A DNA stretch of 64,000 nucleotides from Sphingobium jiangsuense (GCF_014196495.1 NZ_JACIDT010000013.1:48289-112288), one strand, 5' to 3'. Counted from the first letter of the stretch, positions 39,828 through 50,209 are shown. Translations and numbers: made by a program. The notes: a model not told the origin generated them from the letters alone.

Positions 39828-41780
39828 TCATGCGCCCTGCGGGGCCGGTCCGCCCAGATTGCCGCCGGAACGACGCCCCGCGCGCGGGATCGATGTGCCC
39901 GCGACCGGGATGACGCTCGGCTTGATCTTGGTGCCGTCGTCGCGGGTGATCTCGCCCTTGTCGAGCAGGGTCTTGATCTCGTCGCCTGACAGCGTCTCAT
40001 ATTCCAGCAGCGCATTGGCGAGCAGGTGCAGCTGGTCCTGGAACTTGGTCAGCACCTCCTTCGCCCGGTCATAGCCGGTTTCGACGATGCGGCGGATTTC
40101 CTGATCGATCGCCTTGGCCGTCTCGTCGGACATATGGACGCGCTGCGACTGGGAATAGCCGAGGAAGGTCTCGCCCTGCTGCTCTTCATATTGCAGCGGC
40201 CCCAGCTTGTCGGACATGCCCCACTGCGTGACCATGTCGCGCGCCAGGCGGGTCGCATACTGGATGTCGCCGCTCGCGCCGGAGGACACCTTGTCGTAAC
40301 CGAAGATGATCTCCTCGGCGACGCGGCCGCCCATCGACACGGCGAGGTTCGCATACATCTTGTCGCGGTGATAGCTGTAGCTGTCCCGCTCCGGCAGGCG
40401 CATCACCATGCCCAGCGCGCGGCCGCGCGGGATGATCGTCGCCTTGTGGATCGGGTCGGACGCCGGTTCGTGCACCGCGACGATCGCATGGCCCGCCTCA
40501 TGATAGGCGGTCATCTTCTTCTCGTCCTCGGTCATGACCATGGACTTGCGCTCGCTGCCCATCATCACCTTGTCCTTGGCGGCCTCGAACTCGCTCATCG
40601 CGACGAGGCGCTTGCCGCGCCGCGCAGCCATCAGCGCCGCCTCGTTGACGAGGTTCGCAAGGTCCGCGCCGGAAAAGCCGGGCGTGCCGCGCGCGATGAC
40701 GCGGGGGTCGACATCCGGCGCCAGCGGTACCTTCTTCATATGCACTTCGAGGATCTTGACGCGCCCCTCGATATCGGGGCGCGGCACCACCACCTGCCGG
40801 TCGAAGCGGCCGGGGCGCAGCAGCGCCGGATCGAGCACGTCGGGCCGGTTGGTCGCCGCGATGATGATGATGCCCTCGTTGGATTCGAAGCCGTCCATCT
40901 CCACCAGCAGCTGGTTGAGCGTCTGTTCGCGCTCGTCATTGCCGTTGCCGAGGCCCGCGCCGCGATGGCGGCCAACCGCGTCGATTTCGTCGATGAACAC
41001 GATGCAGGGCGCATTCTTCTTCGCCTGCTCGAACATGTCGCGCACGCGGCTCGCGCCGACGCCGACGAACATCTCCACAAAGTCGGAGCCGGAGATGGTG
41101 AAGAACGGGACGCCCGCCTCCCCCGCGATCGCGCGGGCGAGCAGCGTCTTGCCGGTGCCGGGCGAGCCGACCAGCAGCGCGCCCTTGGGGATCTTGCCGC
41201 CTAGCCGGGCGAACTTGCCGGGGTCCTTCAGGAACTCGACGATCTCCTGCAATTCCTCGCGCGCCTCGTCGATGCCCGCGACATCGTCGAAGGTCACGCG
41301 CCCCTGCTTCTCGGTGAGCAGCTTCGCCTTGGACTTGCCGAAGCCCATCGCGCCACCCGCGCCGCCGCCCTTCTGCATCTGGCGCAGCACGAAGAAGGCG
41401 ACGCCGAGGATCAGCAGGAACGGCAGCGACTGGTAGAGCAGGATCATCCAGAAGCTGGGCTGCTCCTCCGCCTTGCCGCTATATTTGACGTTGTAATCGT
41501 CCAGCAGCGTGGTCAGGCCGGGATCGTTGACCGGAATGGTGGTGAATTTCTGGTTGTTGTTGAGCGTGCCGATAATGCGGTCCGGCCCGACGGAAACCTC
41601 CTTCACCTGCCCTTCCTGCACCTTGGTGCGGAAGTCGGAATAGGCGATGCCGGTCCCGGCCGTGGTCATGTTGCGGCTGTCCACCATCGACACGACCAGC
41701 AGCAACGCCGCGATCACGCCGACCCAGATCATCGTACTCTTCATCCAGGGATTGCCCTGAGGTTCCTTGTCGTCGTTCAT
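39828..41780 (-). CDS. ftsH: ATP-dependent zinc metalloprotease FtsH
   Basis: A membrane-anchored AAA+ protease of 650 residues. Two N-terminal helices flank a periplasmic domain. Walker A is in [20 protein letters not shown], the pore loop is [15 protein letters not shown], Walker B is [13 protein letters not shown], and the second region of homology is [20 protein letters not shown]. The zinc site is HEAGHAIVA. It degrades membrane and short-lived regulatory proteins. Downstream of tilS on the same strand (79-bp gap), the common alphaproteobacterial order. Confidence 0.97.
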   Translation of the reverse strand: MNDDKEPQGNPWMKSTMIWVGVIAALLLVVSMVDSRNMTTAGTGIAYSDFRTKVQEGQVKEVSVGPDRIIGTLNNNQKFTTIPVNDPGLTTLLDDYNVKYSGKAEEQPSFWMILLYQSLPFLLILGVAFFVLRQMQKGGGAGGAMGFGKSKAKLLTEKQGRVTFDDVAGIDEAREELQEIVEFLKDPGKFARLGGKIPKGALLVGSPGTGKTLLARAIAGEAGVPFFTISGSDFVEMFVGVGASRVRDMFEQAKKNAPCIVFIDEIDAVGRHRGAGLGNGNDEREQTLNQLLVEMDGFESNEGIIIIAATNRPDVLDPALLRPGRFDRQVVVPRPDIEGRVKILEVHMKKVPLAPDVDPRVIARGTPGFSGADLANLVNEAALMAARRGKRLVAMSEFEAAKDKVMMGSERKSMVMTEDEKKMTAYHEAGHAIVAVHEPASDPIHKATIIPRGRALGMVMRLPERDSYSYHRDKMYANLAVSMGGRVAEEIIFGYDKVSSGASGDIQYATRLARDMVTQWGMSDKLGPLQYEEQQGETFLGYSQSQRVHMSDETAKAIDQEIRRIVETGYDRAKEVLTKFQDQLHLLANALLEYETLSGDEIKTLLDKGEITRDDGTKIKPSVIPVAGTSIPRAGRRSGGNLGGPAPQGA

Positions 41781-41859
41781 CTCAACCTCTTCATCACCTC
41801 CCTAGATAGGTCATGGGCGGCAAATGACAATGCTTTCCTCGCGCCGGGAGGTGCCGGGC

Positions 41860-42840
41860 TCACGCTTTTCCCGATGCCTGCCGTATGCGGCGCGGCGGCG
41901 CCGGGCGCAGCGACCATGACGCGCCACCTGACAACAACCAGTTACCGATGCTCGCTTTTTCTCCGGCCCGCAGCCGGACAAGCGCCCGGTCCAGCGTCTC
42001 GCCGCGCGGGGCGGCTCCGTCCGCTTCTGCCATGGCAAGCATGCGGGCGACAAGGCGGCGCTGCATTTCCGTCGGAAAATCCCAACGGTCGAGCGTGAAA
42101 CCGCCCTTGCCGTCGGCGCGTATATGCGCGTCGGCAAGCTGGCCCGCCATCCATTCCAGCGCCTCGTCCGCATCGGCGCAGGCGGACGCGCTGCGCGACA
42201 CCGCGACCGGATCGATCCAGTCGACCGCCTCCAGCCGCTTGCGCAGCGCCGCCCGGTCGAAGCGCTCGTCGCTGTTGCTGGGATCCTGCGCATGCGGCAG
42301 GCGCTGCGCCTCCACGATCGCGGCAAGCTCCGCGCGGCGCCAGCCGAGCAGCGGACGTACCACCACGCCGTTGCGCGCGCGGATCGCCGCCAGTCCGCCG
42401 ACCCCCGATGACCGGTTGAGGCGCATCAGCACCGTCTCCCGCTGATCATCGGCATGATGGGCGGTGAGCAGCCACGCCAGCCCCTCGCTTCCCCGCCAGC
42501 TGTGCAGCAACGCATAGCGCGCGGCGCGGGCGGCGGCCTGCACGCTGCCGCCGATGGGGCGGCCGGGCGTCAGGATCGCATGGGCAATGCCTTGACCCCG
42601 GCACCATGCCGCCACCATCTCCGCCTCGGCCCGCGCGCCGGGCCGCAGGCCGTGATCGACGGTCGCGGCCTTCACCTGCCCCGGAAAGGCACGCGTGGCC
42701 AGCCAGAGCAGGGCCATGCTGTCCGGCCCGCCGGACACGGCCACCGCAAGCCCCGCGCCTTTCGTCGCCTGCCCTTCCGTCAGCGCGTCAAGATCGTCCC
42801 GAAACCGCTCAAGCTGCGGTTCAGGCCGCGCATTTGGCAC
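41860..42840 (-). CDS. tilS: tRNA(Ile)-lysidine synthetase
   Basis: Converts the wobble C34 of tRNA-Ile(CAU) to lysidine. 326 residues. The PP-loop ATP site is LAVAVSGGPDSMALLWLA; further core motifs are TVDHGLRPGARAEAEMVA, LLTAHHADDQRETVLMRL and RPLLGWRRAELAAI. The C-terminal part is short compared with E. coli TilS, as in other alphaproteobacteria. Its start lies inside the last codons of cpoB (20-bp overlap) and ftsH follows. Confidence 0.93.
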   Translation of the reverse strand: MPNARPEPQLERFRDDLDALTEGQATKGAGLAVAVSGGPDSMALLWLATRAFPGQVKAATVDHGLRPGARAEAEMVAAWCRGQGIAHAILTPGRPIGGSVQAAARAARYALLHSWRGSEGLAWLLTAHHADDQRETVLMRLNRSSGVGGLAAIRARNGVVVRPLLGWRRAELAAIVEAQRLPHAQDPSNSDERFDRAALRKRLEAVDWIDPVAVSRSASACADADEALEWMAGQLADAHIRADGKGGFTLDRWDFPTEMQRRLVARMLAMAEADGAAPRGETLDRALVRLRAGEKASIGNWLLSGGASWSLRPAPPRRIRQASGKA

Positions 42841-43741
42841 GCACGCGCCCCTTCTCCATCATCGAGCGGAGATCCGAGGTCAGCGTGGAGCCGTAGGAAT
42901 CCTCAAGCTCCTTATAGACCTTGCACGCGTCGGCGGGCTTCTTGAGCTGGATCAGCGCCTCGCCCAGATAGGCGAGGCTCTGCGCGGCGCGGTCCCCATT
43001 GGGGCGCTTCTGATAGTTTTCGTAGAAGGCGACGGAGGCCAGCGCGGGCTTGCCGTCGTCCAGATAGGCGCGGCCCAGCAGGTTCTGCGCGCGGCTGCCG
43101 ACCGAGGTGCTGCCATATTTCTCGACCGTGGTCTTGAGCTGCGCCTGCGCCTCGGGATAGAATTTCGCCTCCCACAGGCGATAGCCGTAGGTATAGGCGT
43201 CGTTCGCCGCGTTGCCGGTGCTGGGCTGCTCGATCGCCGCCACGGCGGTCTTGCGCGTGTCGCCGGCCACCGCCGCTGCCGCCGCCGGCTTGGCCGTTGC
43301 GGCCGGTGCCGGTGCGGGCTTGGCGGTCGCGGAGGCGGCAAGCGGCTGCGTCGCCGAAAGGGCGGGCGCGGGCGCGGCCGTCATCTCGGTCTTCATCTTG
43401 TCGATCCGCTCCTCAAGCTGGCGCAGCTTGTAGCTGTTCTGCTCGACCTGCCCGGTGATGCTGGCCAATTGCCCTTCCAGCGAGGTCACGCGCGCCATCA
43501 GGTCGCTGACCGGCGTGGAGGACGGCACCGCCTCGCTGACCGTGGGCTGCGTCACGATATCCGGCTGCACCGGCACGCCCGCCGGGAACACCTTGCGCTG
43601 GACCGCCCGCATTTCCTTTTCGAGTCGATCCACCCGCGTTTCGACCGGCGTGCTGTCGGCCGCCCAGGCGGTGTTCAGCGCCGGCAGCGCGATCAGCGCG
43701 ACAGAGGCGAGAGCGGTGATATTTTTGAGCGTATGACGCAT
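42821..43741 (-). CDS. cpoB: Cell division coordinator CpoB/YbgF-like protein
   Basis: A periplasmic protein of 306 residues. The signal peptide is ALASVALIALPALNTAWA; a coiled-coil trimerisation region covers residues about 35-60 and 85-120. An Ala/Pro-rich linker and C-terminal tetratricopeptide repeats follow (NDAYTYGYRLWEAKFYPEAQ, then KYGSTSVGSRAQNLLGRAYL). CpoB couples the Tol-Pal system with peptidoglycan synthesis at division. tolQRAB-pal, the usual upstream neighbours, are not in this window. Confidence 0.88.
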   Translation of the reverse strand: MRHTLKNITALASVALIALPALNTAWAADSTPVETRVDRLEKEMRAVQRKVFPAGVPVQPDIVTQPTVSEAVPSSTPVSDLMARVTSLEGQLASITGQVEQNSYKLRQLEERIDKMKTEMTAAPAPALSATQPLAASATAKPAPAPAATAKPAAAAAVAGDTRKTAVAAIEQPSTGNAANDAYTYGYRLWEAKFYPEAQAQLKTTVEKYGSTSVGSRAQNLLGRAYLDDGKPALASVAFYENYQKRPNGDRAAQSLAYLGEALIQLKKPADACKVYKELEDSYGSTLTSDLRSMMEKGRVRAKCAA

Positions 43742-43853
43742 TCCAGTCCCCGAGATGATTGCCTGCCAACCATAACCGGCACCGCATAAAAATAAAGGGC
43801 GACGATGCCTCCCGCCCCTGTTCCCGCCCTCATCGGCGGAAGACGGCGCGGCC

Positions 43854-44792
43854 CTATTCCGCGCCTTCGGCGTCGGCGGGCGCGACCGGTTGCACGGAGG
43901 CGCCGCCGGCGGCCGATGCGGGCGCCGCCGGGCGCGGCGAAGCCGCGGCGCCGGTGCGCGCCGGGGCCGACCGCGCGCCCTGCGGGGAAGCCGCCCCCGT
44001 CTGATCGGGCGCGGGCCGCGACAGCAGCGCCGCCGCGCTGATCGGCACGTCGGCGATGGTCTTTTCCGGCGCGCCCAGCGGCGGTACCGGCTTGCCGCCC
44101 ACCGTCACGGCGATGGCGTCGGGCCGTCCGGTCAGGATCATCGGATTATTGGCCTCCGGGGGGACGGTATAGCTTTCGCCCTTGCCCATCTGCTTTTCGA
44201 ACAGCCTTTCGCCCGACTGGTCGTAGATGCGCAGCCATACGTCGCTGGTCGCGGTCAGCACCACCGGACCGGCCGGGGCGGCGGGCGTTTCCACCGTCGG
44301 GCTGACCACCGGCGGCTGGGCCGCCGTCGCGCGATTGTTGAGGTCGGAAATCTCCTCGTCGGTGGAGGCGGTGAAGAACTGCGTGCGCCACACCCCGTAA
44401 GCGACCGCGAGCAGGATCGCGACGGCGGCGGCGACCCAGGCGAGCCAGCGCGGCGGGATGCGGGCGGGATCTATCGGCTCGAACGCCTCATAACGATCCA
44501 CCTCGCCCAGCGCGCCCAGTTCCTCGCGCACGCCGCGCGCGATCTCAACCTCGTCCGCGCCCACCGCGCGCGCATAGGCCCGCGCGAAGCCGACGGCATA
44601 GGGCGTGCCCGGCAGGGCGCCGAAGTCGCTGCGTTCGATCGCGTCGAGCTGGCGCTGGGCGATGCGCGTCACCTCGGCGACGTCGGCAAGAGACATGCCA
44701 CGGGCTTCCCGCGCGCGGCGCAATAGGGTGCCGGGGCGATCGGCCGCCGCTTTTTCCTGCTGAACTTCGCCGTCCGGTATCTTTTCGTTCAT
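43854..44792 (-). CDS. RodZ-like helix-turn-helix membrane protein
   Basis: 312 residues. The N-terminal HTH_25 domain is LLRRAREARGMSLADVAEVT and RIAQRQLDAIERSDFGALPG. One transmembrane helix (WLAWVAAAVAILLAVAYGVW) is followed by a periplasmic DUF4115-type domain (ATSDVWLRIYDQSGERLFEK, then GKGESYTVPPEANNP). The C-terminal tail is Ala/Pro-rich and probably disordered. RodZ links MreB to the cell envelope, but the family also includes proteins of unknown role. The start at 44792 (MNEKIPDGEVQQEKAA) is favoured over 44861. Confidence 0.85.
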   Translation of the reverse strand: MNEKIPDGEVQQEKAAADRPGTLLRRAREARGMSLADVAEVTRIAQRQLDAIERSDFGALPGTPYAVGFARAYARAVGADEVEIARGVREELGALGEVDRYEAFEPIDPARIPPRWLAWVAAAVAILLAVAYGVWRTQFFTASTDEEISDLNNRATAAQPPVVSPTVETPAAPAGPVVLTATSDVWLRIYDQSGERLFEKQMGKGESYTVPPEANNPMILTGRPDAIAVTVGGKPVPPLGAPEKTIADVPISAAALLSRPAPDQTGAASPQGARSAPARTGAAASPRPAAPASAAGGASVQPVAPADAEGAE

Positions 44793-45008
44793 TCTGTCGC
44801 CCCTGCTCAGGAGCCGCCCATGCGACCTGATGATGAGATGATGGCCCGATGGCCGAAACATTTTCTATCGATGATGAGGTGCGGTTCTTCCATGTCCTTG
44901 GCGGCAGTGTCAACGACAGCTTGCCTATGCCACATGTCATTTCGCCTTACTCTTCCGATTTTTTACACCCGGCGGAAGATAGAGGCCAGCAAACCCGCGC
45001 CTTCGCGA

Positions 45009-47291
45009 TCAGTTCAGCTCGATACCGGAGGCTTCGGCGAAGGCGAGCAGGGATGCGCGCGGGTCCGCCGTCATGTCCCGCACCATCGCCGTCACATGAT
45101 CGCGCAGGCCGGGCAGGTCGACGGAGCGGATCATCGCCTTGACCGGCCCGACCGAAGCCGGGGTGATCGACAGCCGCTTCACCCCCAACCCCACCAGCGC
45201 CATCGCCTCCAGCGTGCGCCCGCCCATCTCGCCGCACACGCCGACGGGCACCGACGCGCCCTCGCACGCCCGCACGATGCGCTGGATGAAGCGCAATATC
45301 GCAAGGCTCAGCCAGTCGTACCGCTCCGCCAGCTTGGGATGGGCGCGGTCGGCGGCGAACAGGAACTGGGTCAGGTCGTTGGTGCCGATCGACAGGAAAT
45401 CGAGCTTCGGCAGCAATATGTCGAGCACCTCGGCCAGCGCGGGAACCTCCAGCATTGCGCCATAGCGGATCGCGGTGGGCAGCATCTTGCGCCGCTCGAC
45501 CAGAAGCTGACGCTGCTGCTCGAAAATGGCGTGCGCCGCGTCGAATTCCCACGGCTCGGAAATCATCGGGAACATCACGTGCAGCGTGCGTCCGGCGGCG
45601 GCCTCCAGCAGAGCGCGCGCCTGCGCCTTCAGCAGGCCGTCCCGCTCCAGCGCGAGGCGCATCGCGCGCCAGCCCATGGCGGGGTTCTCTTCCTCTATCT
45701 CGTCGTCATTGCGCAGATAGGGCAGCGCCTTGTCGCCGCCGATGTCGACGGTGCGGAAGATGACCGGCCGGTCGCCCGCCGCCTCCATCACGTCGCGATA
45801 GAGGCGCTGCTGCTTCTCCCGCTGCGGCAGCGTCGCCGACACCAGGAACTGGAATTCGGTGCGGAACAGGCCGATGCCGTCCGCATTGGTGGCTTCGAGC
45901 GCCGCCACATCGTCGCGCAGGCCCGCATTGACCATCAGCTCGATCCGCGTGCCGTCCTTCGTCACCGGCGGCAGGTCGCGCATCGCGACGAAGGCGGCGC
46001 GGCGCTTCTGCGTCAGCGCCAGCCTGCTGTCGAACGCCTCCTCCATATCCGGCGAGGGACGAACGAACAGGCGGTTTTTCGCGACATCCATCAGGATAGT
46101 GTCGCCCTCGTTGATGAGGTGGCGCACATCCTTGACCCGGCCCAGCATCGGCACGCCCATCGCCCGCGCGACGATGGTGACATGGGCGGTGAGCGAGCCT
46201 TCCTCCAGGATCACCCCCTTCAGGCGGCGGCGGTCATATTCCAGCAGTTCGGCGGGCCCCAGATTGCGCGCGATCAGGATCGCATCCTGCCGCAGCCCCA
46301 GCTGCGCCGCCGTGCCGAGCTGGCCAGAGACGATGCGCAACAGGCGGTTGGCGAGGTCCTCCAGATCATGCATGCGGTCGGCGAGCAGCGGGTCGTCTAT
46401 CTGCCGCATGCGCATGCGGGTGCGCTGCTGCACCCTTTCTATCGCCGCCTCGGCGGTGAGGCCGCTGTCGATCGCTTCGTTGATCCGGCGCGACCAGCCT
46501 TCGTCATAGGCGAACATCTTGTAGGTTTCGATCACCTCCTGATGTTCGCCATCGACCCCGAACTCGGATGCGCCCGCCAGCTTGTCGATCTGCTCGCGCA
46601 TCTTGGCGAAGGCCGAATAGACGCGCTGCCGCTCCGCCTCCGTATCCTCGGCGACGGTATGCTCGATGGTGATGCGCGGCTGGTGGAACACCGCCTGCCC
46701 GCGCGCCATGCCCATCACCAGTTGCAGGCCGGAGACGATCTGCGTCTGCGTGCCCGCCACCCGCACGTCGCCGGGGTGCTCGTCGACCAGCCCGGCATTG
46801 GTGATCAGCTCCGACAGCACCATGGCGACGGTCTGGAGCGCCTCGATCTCCACCTCCTCATAGCGGTGCGGTTCGAGATGCTGCACGGAAAGCACGCCCA
46901 CCGCATCCTCGCGCCGGACGATCGGCACGCCCGCGAAGCTGTGGAAACGCTCCTCCCCCGTTTCGGGCTTGTAGGCGAAGTCGGGATGGGCGGCGGCCTC
47001 GTCCAGGTTGAGCGTCTCGACATTGCGGGCGATGGTGCCGACCAGCCCCTCGCCCGGCGCCATGCGGGTGACGTGCACAGCCTCCTGCTTCAGCCCGCGC
47101 GTGGCGTAGAGTTCCAGCATGCCTTCGCGCAACAGGTAGATGGAGCAGACCTCGCTCGACAATTCCTCGCCGATGATTTCGACCACCTTGTTGAGCTTCG
47201 CCTGCGCGCCGTTACGGGACGCCATCACCTCATGAAGGCGGGTGAGTATCCGGCGGGCGGAAGCAACGGCGGTAGCGGGAGAATTGGCCAT
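45009..47291 (-). CDS. ptsP: Phosphoenolpyruvate--protein phosphotransferase PtsP (EI-Ntr)
   Basis: First enzyme of the nitrogen-related PTS, which passes phosphate to NPr and EIIA-Ntr. 760 residues: an N-terminal GAF domain (about 20-160), the EI N-terminal domain, the phospho-histidine in EGSLTAHVTIVARAMGVPML and the TIM-barrel PEP site (FRTEFQFLVSATLPQREKQ, LSIGTNDLTQFLFAADR, catalytic Cys in VPVGVCGEMGG). Not a sugar-PTS enzyme, because the GAF domain is present. A CZB-domain gene lies 71 bp upstream on the same strand. Confidence 0.96.
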   Translation of the reverse strand: MANSPATAVASARRILTRLHEVMASRNGAQAKLNKVVEIIGEELSSEVCSIYLLREGMLELYATRGLKQEAVHVTRMAPGEGLVGTIARNVETLNLDEAAAHPDFAYKPETGEERFHSFAGVPIVRREDAVGVLSVQHLEPHRYEEVEIEALQTVAMVLSELITNAGLVDEHPGDVRVAGTQTQIVSGLQLVMGMARGQAVFHQPRITIEHTVAEDTEAERQRVYSAFAKMREQIDKLAGASEFGVDGEHQEVIETYKMFAYDEGWSRRINEAIDSGLTAEAAIERVQQRTRMRMRQIDDPLLADRMHDLEDLANRLLRIVSGQLGTAAQLGLRQDAILIARNLGPAELLEYDRRRLKGVILEEGSLTAHVTIVARAMGVPMLGRVKDVRHLINEGDTILMDVAKNRLFVRPSPDMEEAFDSRLALTQKRRAAFVAMRDLPPVTKDGTRIELMVNAGLRDDVAALEATNADGIGLFRTEFQFLVSATLPQREKQQRLYRDVMEAAGDRPVIFRTVDIGGDKALPYLRNDDEIEEENPAMGWRAMRLALERDGLLKAQARALLEAAAGRTLHVMFPMISEPWEFDAAHAIFEQQRQLLVERRKMLPTAIRYGAMLEVPALAEVLDILLPKLDFLSIGTNDLTQFLFAADRAHPKLAERYDWLSLAILRFIQRIVRACEGASVPVGVCGEMGGRTLEAMALVGLGVKRLSITPASVGPVKAMIRSVDLPGLRDHVTAMVRDMTADPRASLLAFAEASGIELN

Positions 47292-47362
47292 GCCCCACCG
47301 CTAACAGAAAGCCCCGCCCGCTGCCAAGCACTTGCGAAAAGGAAAACTGTACCCGATGTGGA

Positions 47363-47734
47363 TCAGCTGACTTCGCCCTTCCACTTGGTCAGCGCGCGCA
47401 CCAGCTTTTCGGAGCGGGGGATGAACTCGCCATTGTAGAGCGCATCCGCTTCCGCCGCGCGCGAGGACAGCGCCAGCGACAGCACCTTGCCCGCGCTTTC
47501 GTGGAATTCGCGGTGCAGGCGCCGCACCACCTGATAGGGCATGCCCGCGCGGGTCGCGGTGTCGATGGTCGGCCCGTGGATCCACTTGCCGAACGGGCAT
47601 TGATCGTCGCGGCAGGCGGTGCGGGGATCGACATCGCTGCTGCCCATCGAAATGGCGGTGCGCAGCCGCAGCTTCCACATGCCATGCGCGCCGATCGCGT
47701 TGTTGATCTCTTGCGCCAGAGCCGGTTGTTTCAT
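47363..47734 (-). CDS. Stand-alone CZB (chemoreceptor zinc-binding) domain protein
   Basis: 123 residues consisting almost only of a CZB domain. The zinc ligands are expected to be the His in AHGMWKLRL, the Cys in CPFGKWIHG and the His pair in RRLHREFHESAG. CZB domains usually sit at the end of chemoreceptors or diguanylate cyclases and sense zinc or hypochlorite. Here there is no signalling domain, so it may act in trans. The start at 47734 (MKQPALAQEI) matches the domain; 47764 is a possible longer start. Confidence 0.85.
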   Translation of the reverse strand: MKQPALAQEINNAIGAHGMWKLRLRTAISMGSSDVDPRTACRDDQCPFGKWIHGPTIDTATRAGMPYQVVRRLHREFHESAGKVLSLALSSRAAEADALYNGEFIPRSEKLVRALTKWKGEVS

Positions 47735-47831
47735 CGCTATTCTCCCACAGACGTTCCATCCCACTGGAACAGCGCGGCAGATAGGGAAACTCTTCTAAAA
47801 AGCGGTAAAGATCGGCGAACGCGGCAGGCGG

Positions 47832-48839
47832 TCAGCGCCCGCCGAGCGCCGCGTCCGCCTGCTCCAGCAGCTCGGCGATGATCTCCGCGACCGGCTGCTC
47901 CTTCGTCACCATGCCGACCGACTGCCCGGCCATGACTGAGCCGTTCTCGATATCGCCGTCGATCACCGCGCGGCGCAGCGCACCCGCCCAGAAATGCTCG
48001 ATCTCCAGCTGGGCGGCGGCCATGTCGACCTTGCCGTCGTCCAGCATCTGCGCGACCTCGCGCTGCTTGGCGGTGAACGCCTCGGTCCCGGCATTCTTGA
48101 GCGCGCGCACCGGGATCACCGGCAGGCGCGGGTCGATCTGCACGCTGGCGATCGCGTCGCGGGCATTGCCGCGCAGGAACGCCTTCTTGAAATTGGGATG
48201 CGCGATGCTCTCGGTCGCGCAGACGAAGCGGGTGCCGAGCTGCACGCCCGCCGCGCCCATTTCGAGAAAGCTCGCGATCGCCTCGCCCCGGCCGATGCCG
48301 CCCGCGACGAAGATCGGCAGCTCATCGGCCAGCTCGGGCAGGATTTCCTGCGCCAGCACGCCGGTCGCGACCGGGCCGATATGGCCGCCCGCCTCCATGC
48401 CCTCGATGATCAGCGCATCGACGCCGGAGCGCATCAGCTTCTTCGCCAATGCCAGCGCGGGCGCGAAGCAGATGACCTTCGCGCCGCTTTCCTTGATCGC
48501 CTCGATGCTGCCCTTGGGCGGCAGGCCGCCGGCCAGCACGACATGGCCGACGCCATGCTTCGCGCACACCGCGATCAGGTCCATCAGTTGCGGATGCATG
48601 GTGATGAGGTTGACGCCGAAGGGCCTACCCGTCAGCGCCTTCGTGCCCGCGATCTCGGCATCCAGCAATTCCGGGGTCATCGCCCCGCAGGCGATCAGGC
48701 CGAAGCCCCCCGCATTGCTGACCGCCGATACCAGATGCCGTTCCGACACCCAGCTCATCGCGCCGCAGAGGATCGCGACCTCGGATCCCAGCAGCGCGGT
48801 GCCGCGCGCCATCAGCTCCCGCAACCGAGCGCTCGCCAT
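47832..48839 (-). CDS. Nitronate monooxygenase / FabK-like flavoprotein
   Basis: A 335-residue FMN-dependent TIM-barrel protein. Family motifs: VAILCGAMSWVSERHLVSAVSNAGGFGL, here broken into VAILCGAMSW and NAGGFGLIACGAM; GHVVLAGGLPP; EGMEAGGHIG; VAGGIGRGEAIASFLEMGAAGVQLGTRF. These fit 2-nitropropane dioxygenase (nitronate monooxygenase) or enoyl-ACP reductase FabK; the two cannot be told apart reliably by eye. It begins 3 bp after the lysC stop, so it is probably co-transcribed. Confidence 0.85.
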   Translation of the reverse strand: MASARLRELMARGTALLGSEVAILCGAMSWVSERHLVSAVSNAGGFGLIACGAMTPELLDAEIAGTKALTGRPFGVNLITMHPQLMDLIAVCAKHGVGHVVLAGGLPPKGSIEAIKESGAKVICFAPALALAKKLMRSGVDALIIEGMEAGGHIGPVATGVLAQEILPELADELPIFVAGGIGRGEAIASFLEMGAAGVQLGTRFVCATESIAHPNFKKAFLRGNARDAIASVQIDPRLPVIPVRALKNAGTEAFTAKQREVAQMLDDGKVDMAAAQLEIEHFWAGALRRAVIDGDIENGSVMAGQSVGMVTKEQPVAEIIAELLEQADAALGGR

Positions 48840-48842
48840 GCG

Positions 48843-50114
48843 TCAGGCGGCCTCTTCGGCGTCGAGGCCATAGGCGCTGTGCAGCACGCGCACGGCGAGT
48901 TCGGTCTCGTCCTCGTCGATCAGCACGCTCACCTTGATCTCGCTCGTCGCGACGGCGAGGATGTTGATGCCGCGCTCGGCCAGCGCCTTGAACATCGTCG
49001 CGGCGACGCCCGCATGGCTCTTCATGCCGACGCCGACGACGGACACCTTGGAAACCTTGGTGTCCGGGATGATGCGGTTGAAGCCGATGGTTTCCTTGTT
49101 CTTTTCAAGGATGTCGATGGAGCGGGCCAGATCCGCGCCGGGGACGGTGAAGGTCACGTCCGTCTCGCCCTTGTCGCGGCCGACATTCTGGATGATCATG
49201 TCGACATTGATGCTCGCCTCGGCCAGCGGGCCGAAGATGTGGGCGACGGCGCCGGGACGGTCCGGCACGCGGGTGACGGTGACCTTGGCCTCGTTCTTGT
49301 CGGCGGCGATGCCGGTGATGAGCTGACGTTCCATGTCGGAATCCTTCGCTATTTGAGCTTCCATTTCCTCTTCGCTGACGATCAGCGTGCCGGGCAGTTC
49401 CTCCTGCGTCGGGTCGTCGAAGGAGCTGAGCACCTGCACCCGCACCCCTTCCTTCATCGCCAGCTCGACCGAGCGGGTCTGCAACACCTTGGAGCCGACC
49501 GAGGCCAGCTCCAGCATTTCCTCATAGGTCACCATGTCGAGCTTGCGCGCGCGGCTGACGATGCGCGGGTCGGTGGTGTAGACGCCGTTGACGTCGGTAT
49601 AGATGTCGCAGCGGTCGGCCTTGACGGCGGCGGCGACGGCGACGGCGGAGGTATCCGACCCGCCCCGGCCCAGCGTCGAGACGCGGCCATTTTCCATCCG
49701 CCCCTGAAAGCCGGGGATGACGGCGACCTGTCCGGTGGACATCGCCTTCAGCAGTTCCTCTGTGTCGATGCTCTGGATGCGCGCCTTGGCGTGGGATTCG
49801 ACCGTGTGGATCGGCATCTGCCAGCCCAGCCAGCTGCGCGCGTCGACGCCCATCGCCTTGAGCGTCATCGCCAGAAGGCCGCTCGTCACCTGCTCGCCGC
49901 TGGCGACGACCACGTCATATTCGGCCGGGTCGTAAAGCGGGCTCGCTTCCTTGCAGAAGCCGACGAGGCGGTCCGTCTCGCCCGCCATCGCGGAAACGAC
50001 GACGGCGACCTCATTGCCCTGCTCGGCCACATGTTTGACGCGCGCGGCGACATTGCGAATCCGCTCCATCCCCGCCATCGAGGTTCCGCCGAATTTCATT
50101 ACGATGCGCGCCAT
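48843..50114 (-). CDS. lysC: Aspartate kinase
   Basis: First step of the Lys/Thr/Met pathway. 423 residues. Catalytic domain: MARIVMKFGGTSMAGMERIR, VVSAMAGETDRL, FQGRMENGRVSTLGRGGSDT. Two C-terminal ACT domains (VTVTRVPDRPGAVAHIFGPL; VSVVGVGMKSHAGVAATMF) bind feedback amino acids. The internal methionine region around residue 260 may start a separate beta subunit, as in related enzymes. The start at 50114 is set by the family N terminus. Divergent from ubiG across 95 bp. Confidence 0.96.
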   Translation of the reverse strand: MARIVMKFGGTSMAGMERIRNVAARVKHVAEQGNEVAVVVSAMAGETDRLVGFCKEASPLYDPAEYDVVVASGEQVTSGLLAMTLKAMGVDARSWLGWQMPIHTVESHAKARIQSIDTEELLKAMSTGQVAVIPGFQGRMENGRVSTLGRGGSDTSAVAVAAAVKADRCDIYTDVNGVYTTDPRIVSRARKLDMVTYEEMLELASVGSKVLQTRSVELAMKEGVRVQVLSSFDDPTQEELPGTLIVSEEEMEAQIAKDSDMERQLITGIAADKNEAKVTVTRVPDRPGAVAHIFGPLAEASINVDMIIQNVGRDKGETDVTFTVPGADLARSIDILEKNKETIGFNRIIPDTKVSKVSVVGVGMKSHAGVAATMFKALAERGINILAVATSEIKVSVLIDEDETELAVRVLHSAYGLDAEEAA

Positions 50115-50209
50115 ATTTGCTGCCCGACCTGTGTTTCGATAAAGGGAAGCGGCAGGCCGGTGACGACCTGACCGCGAAAACCGCGTCGCTATAGTGAGCA
50201 AGGACCGAT

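Noticed and set aside
44820..47438. 872-codon open frame antisense to ptsP
   Set aside because: Shadow of ptsP, which has all enzyme I motifs; the antisense product is low complexity and basic.
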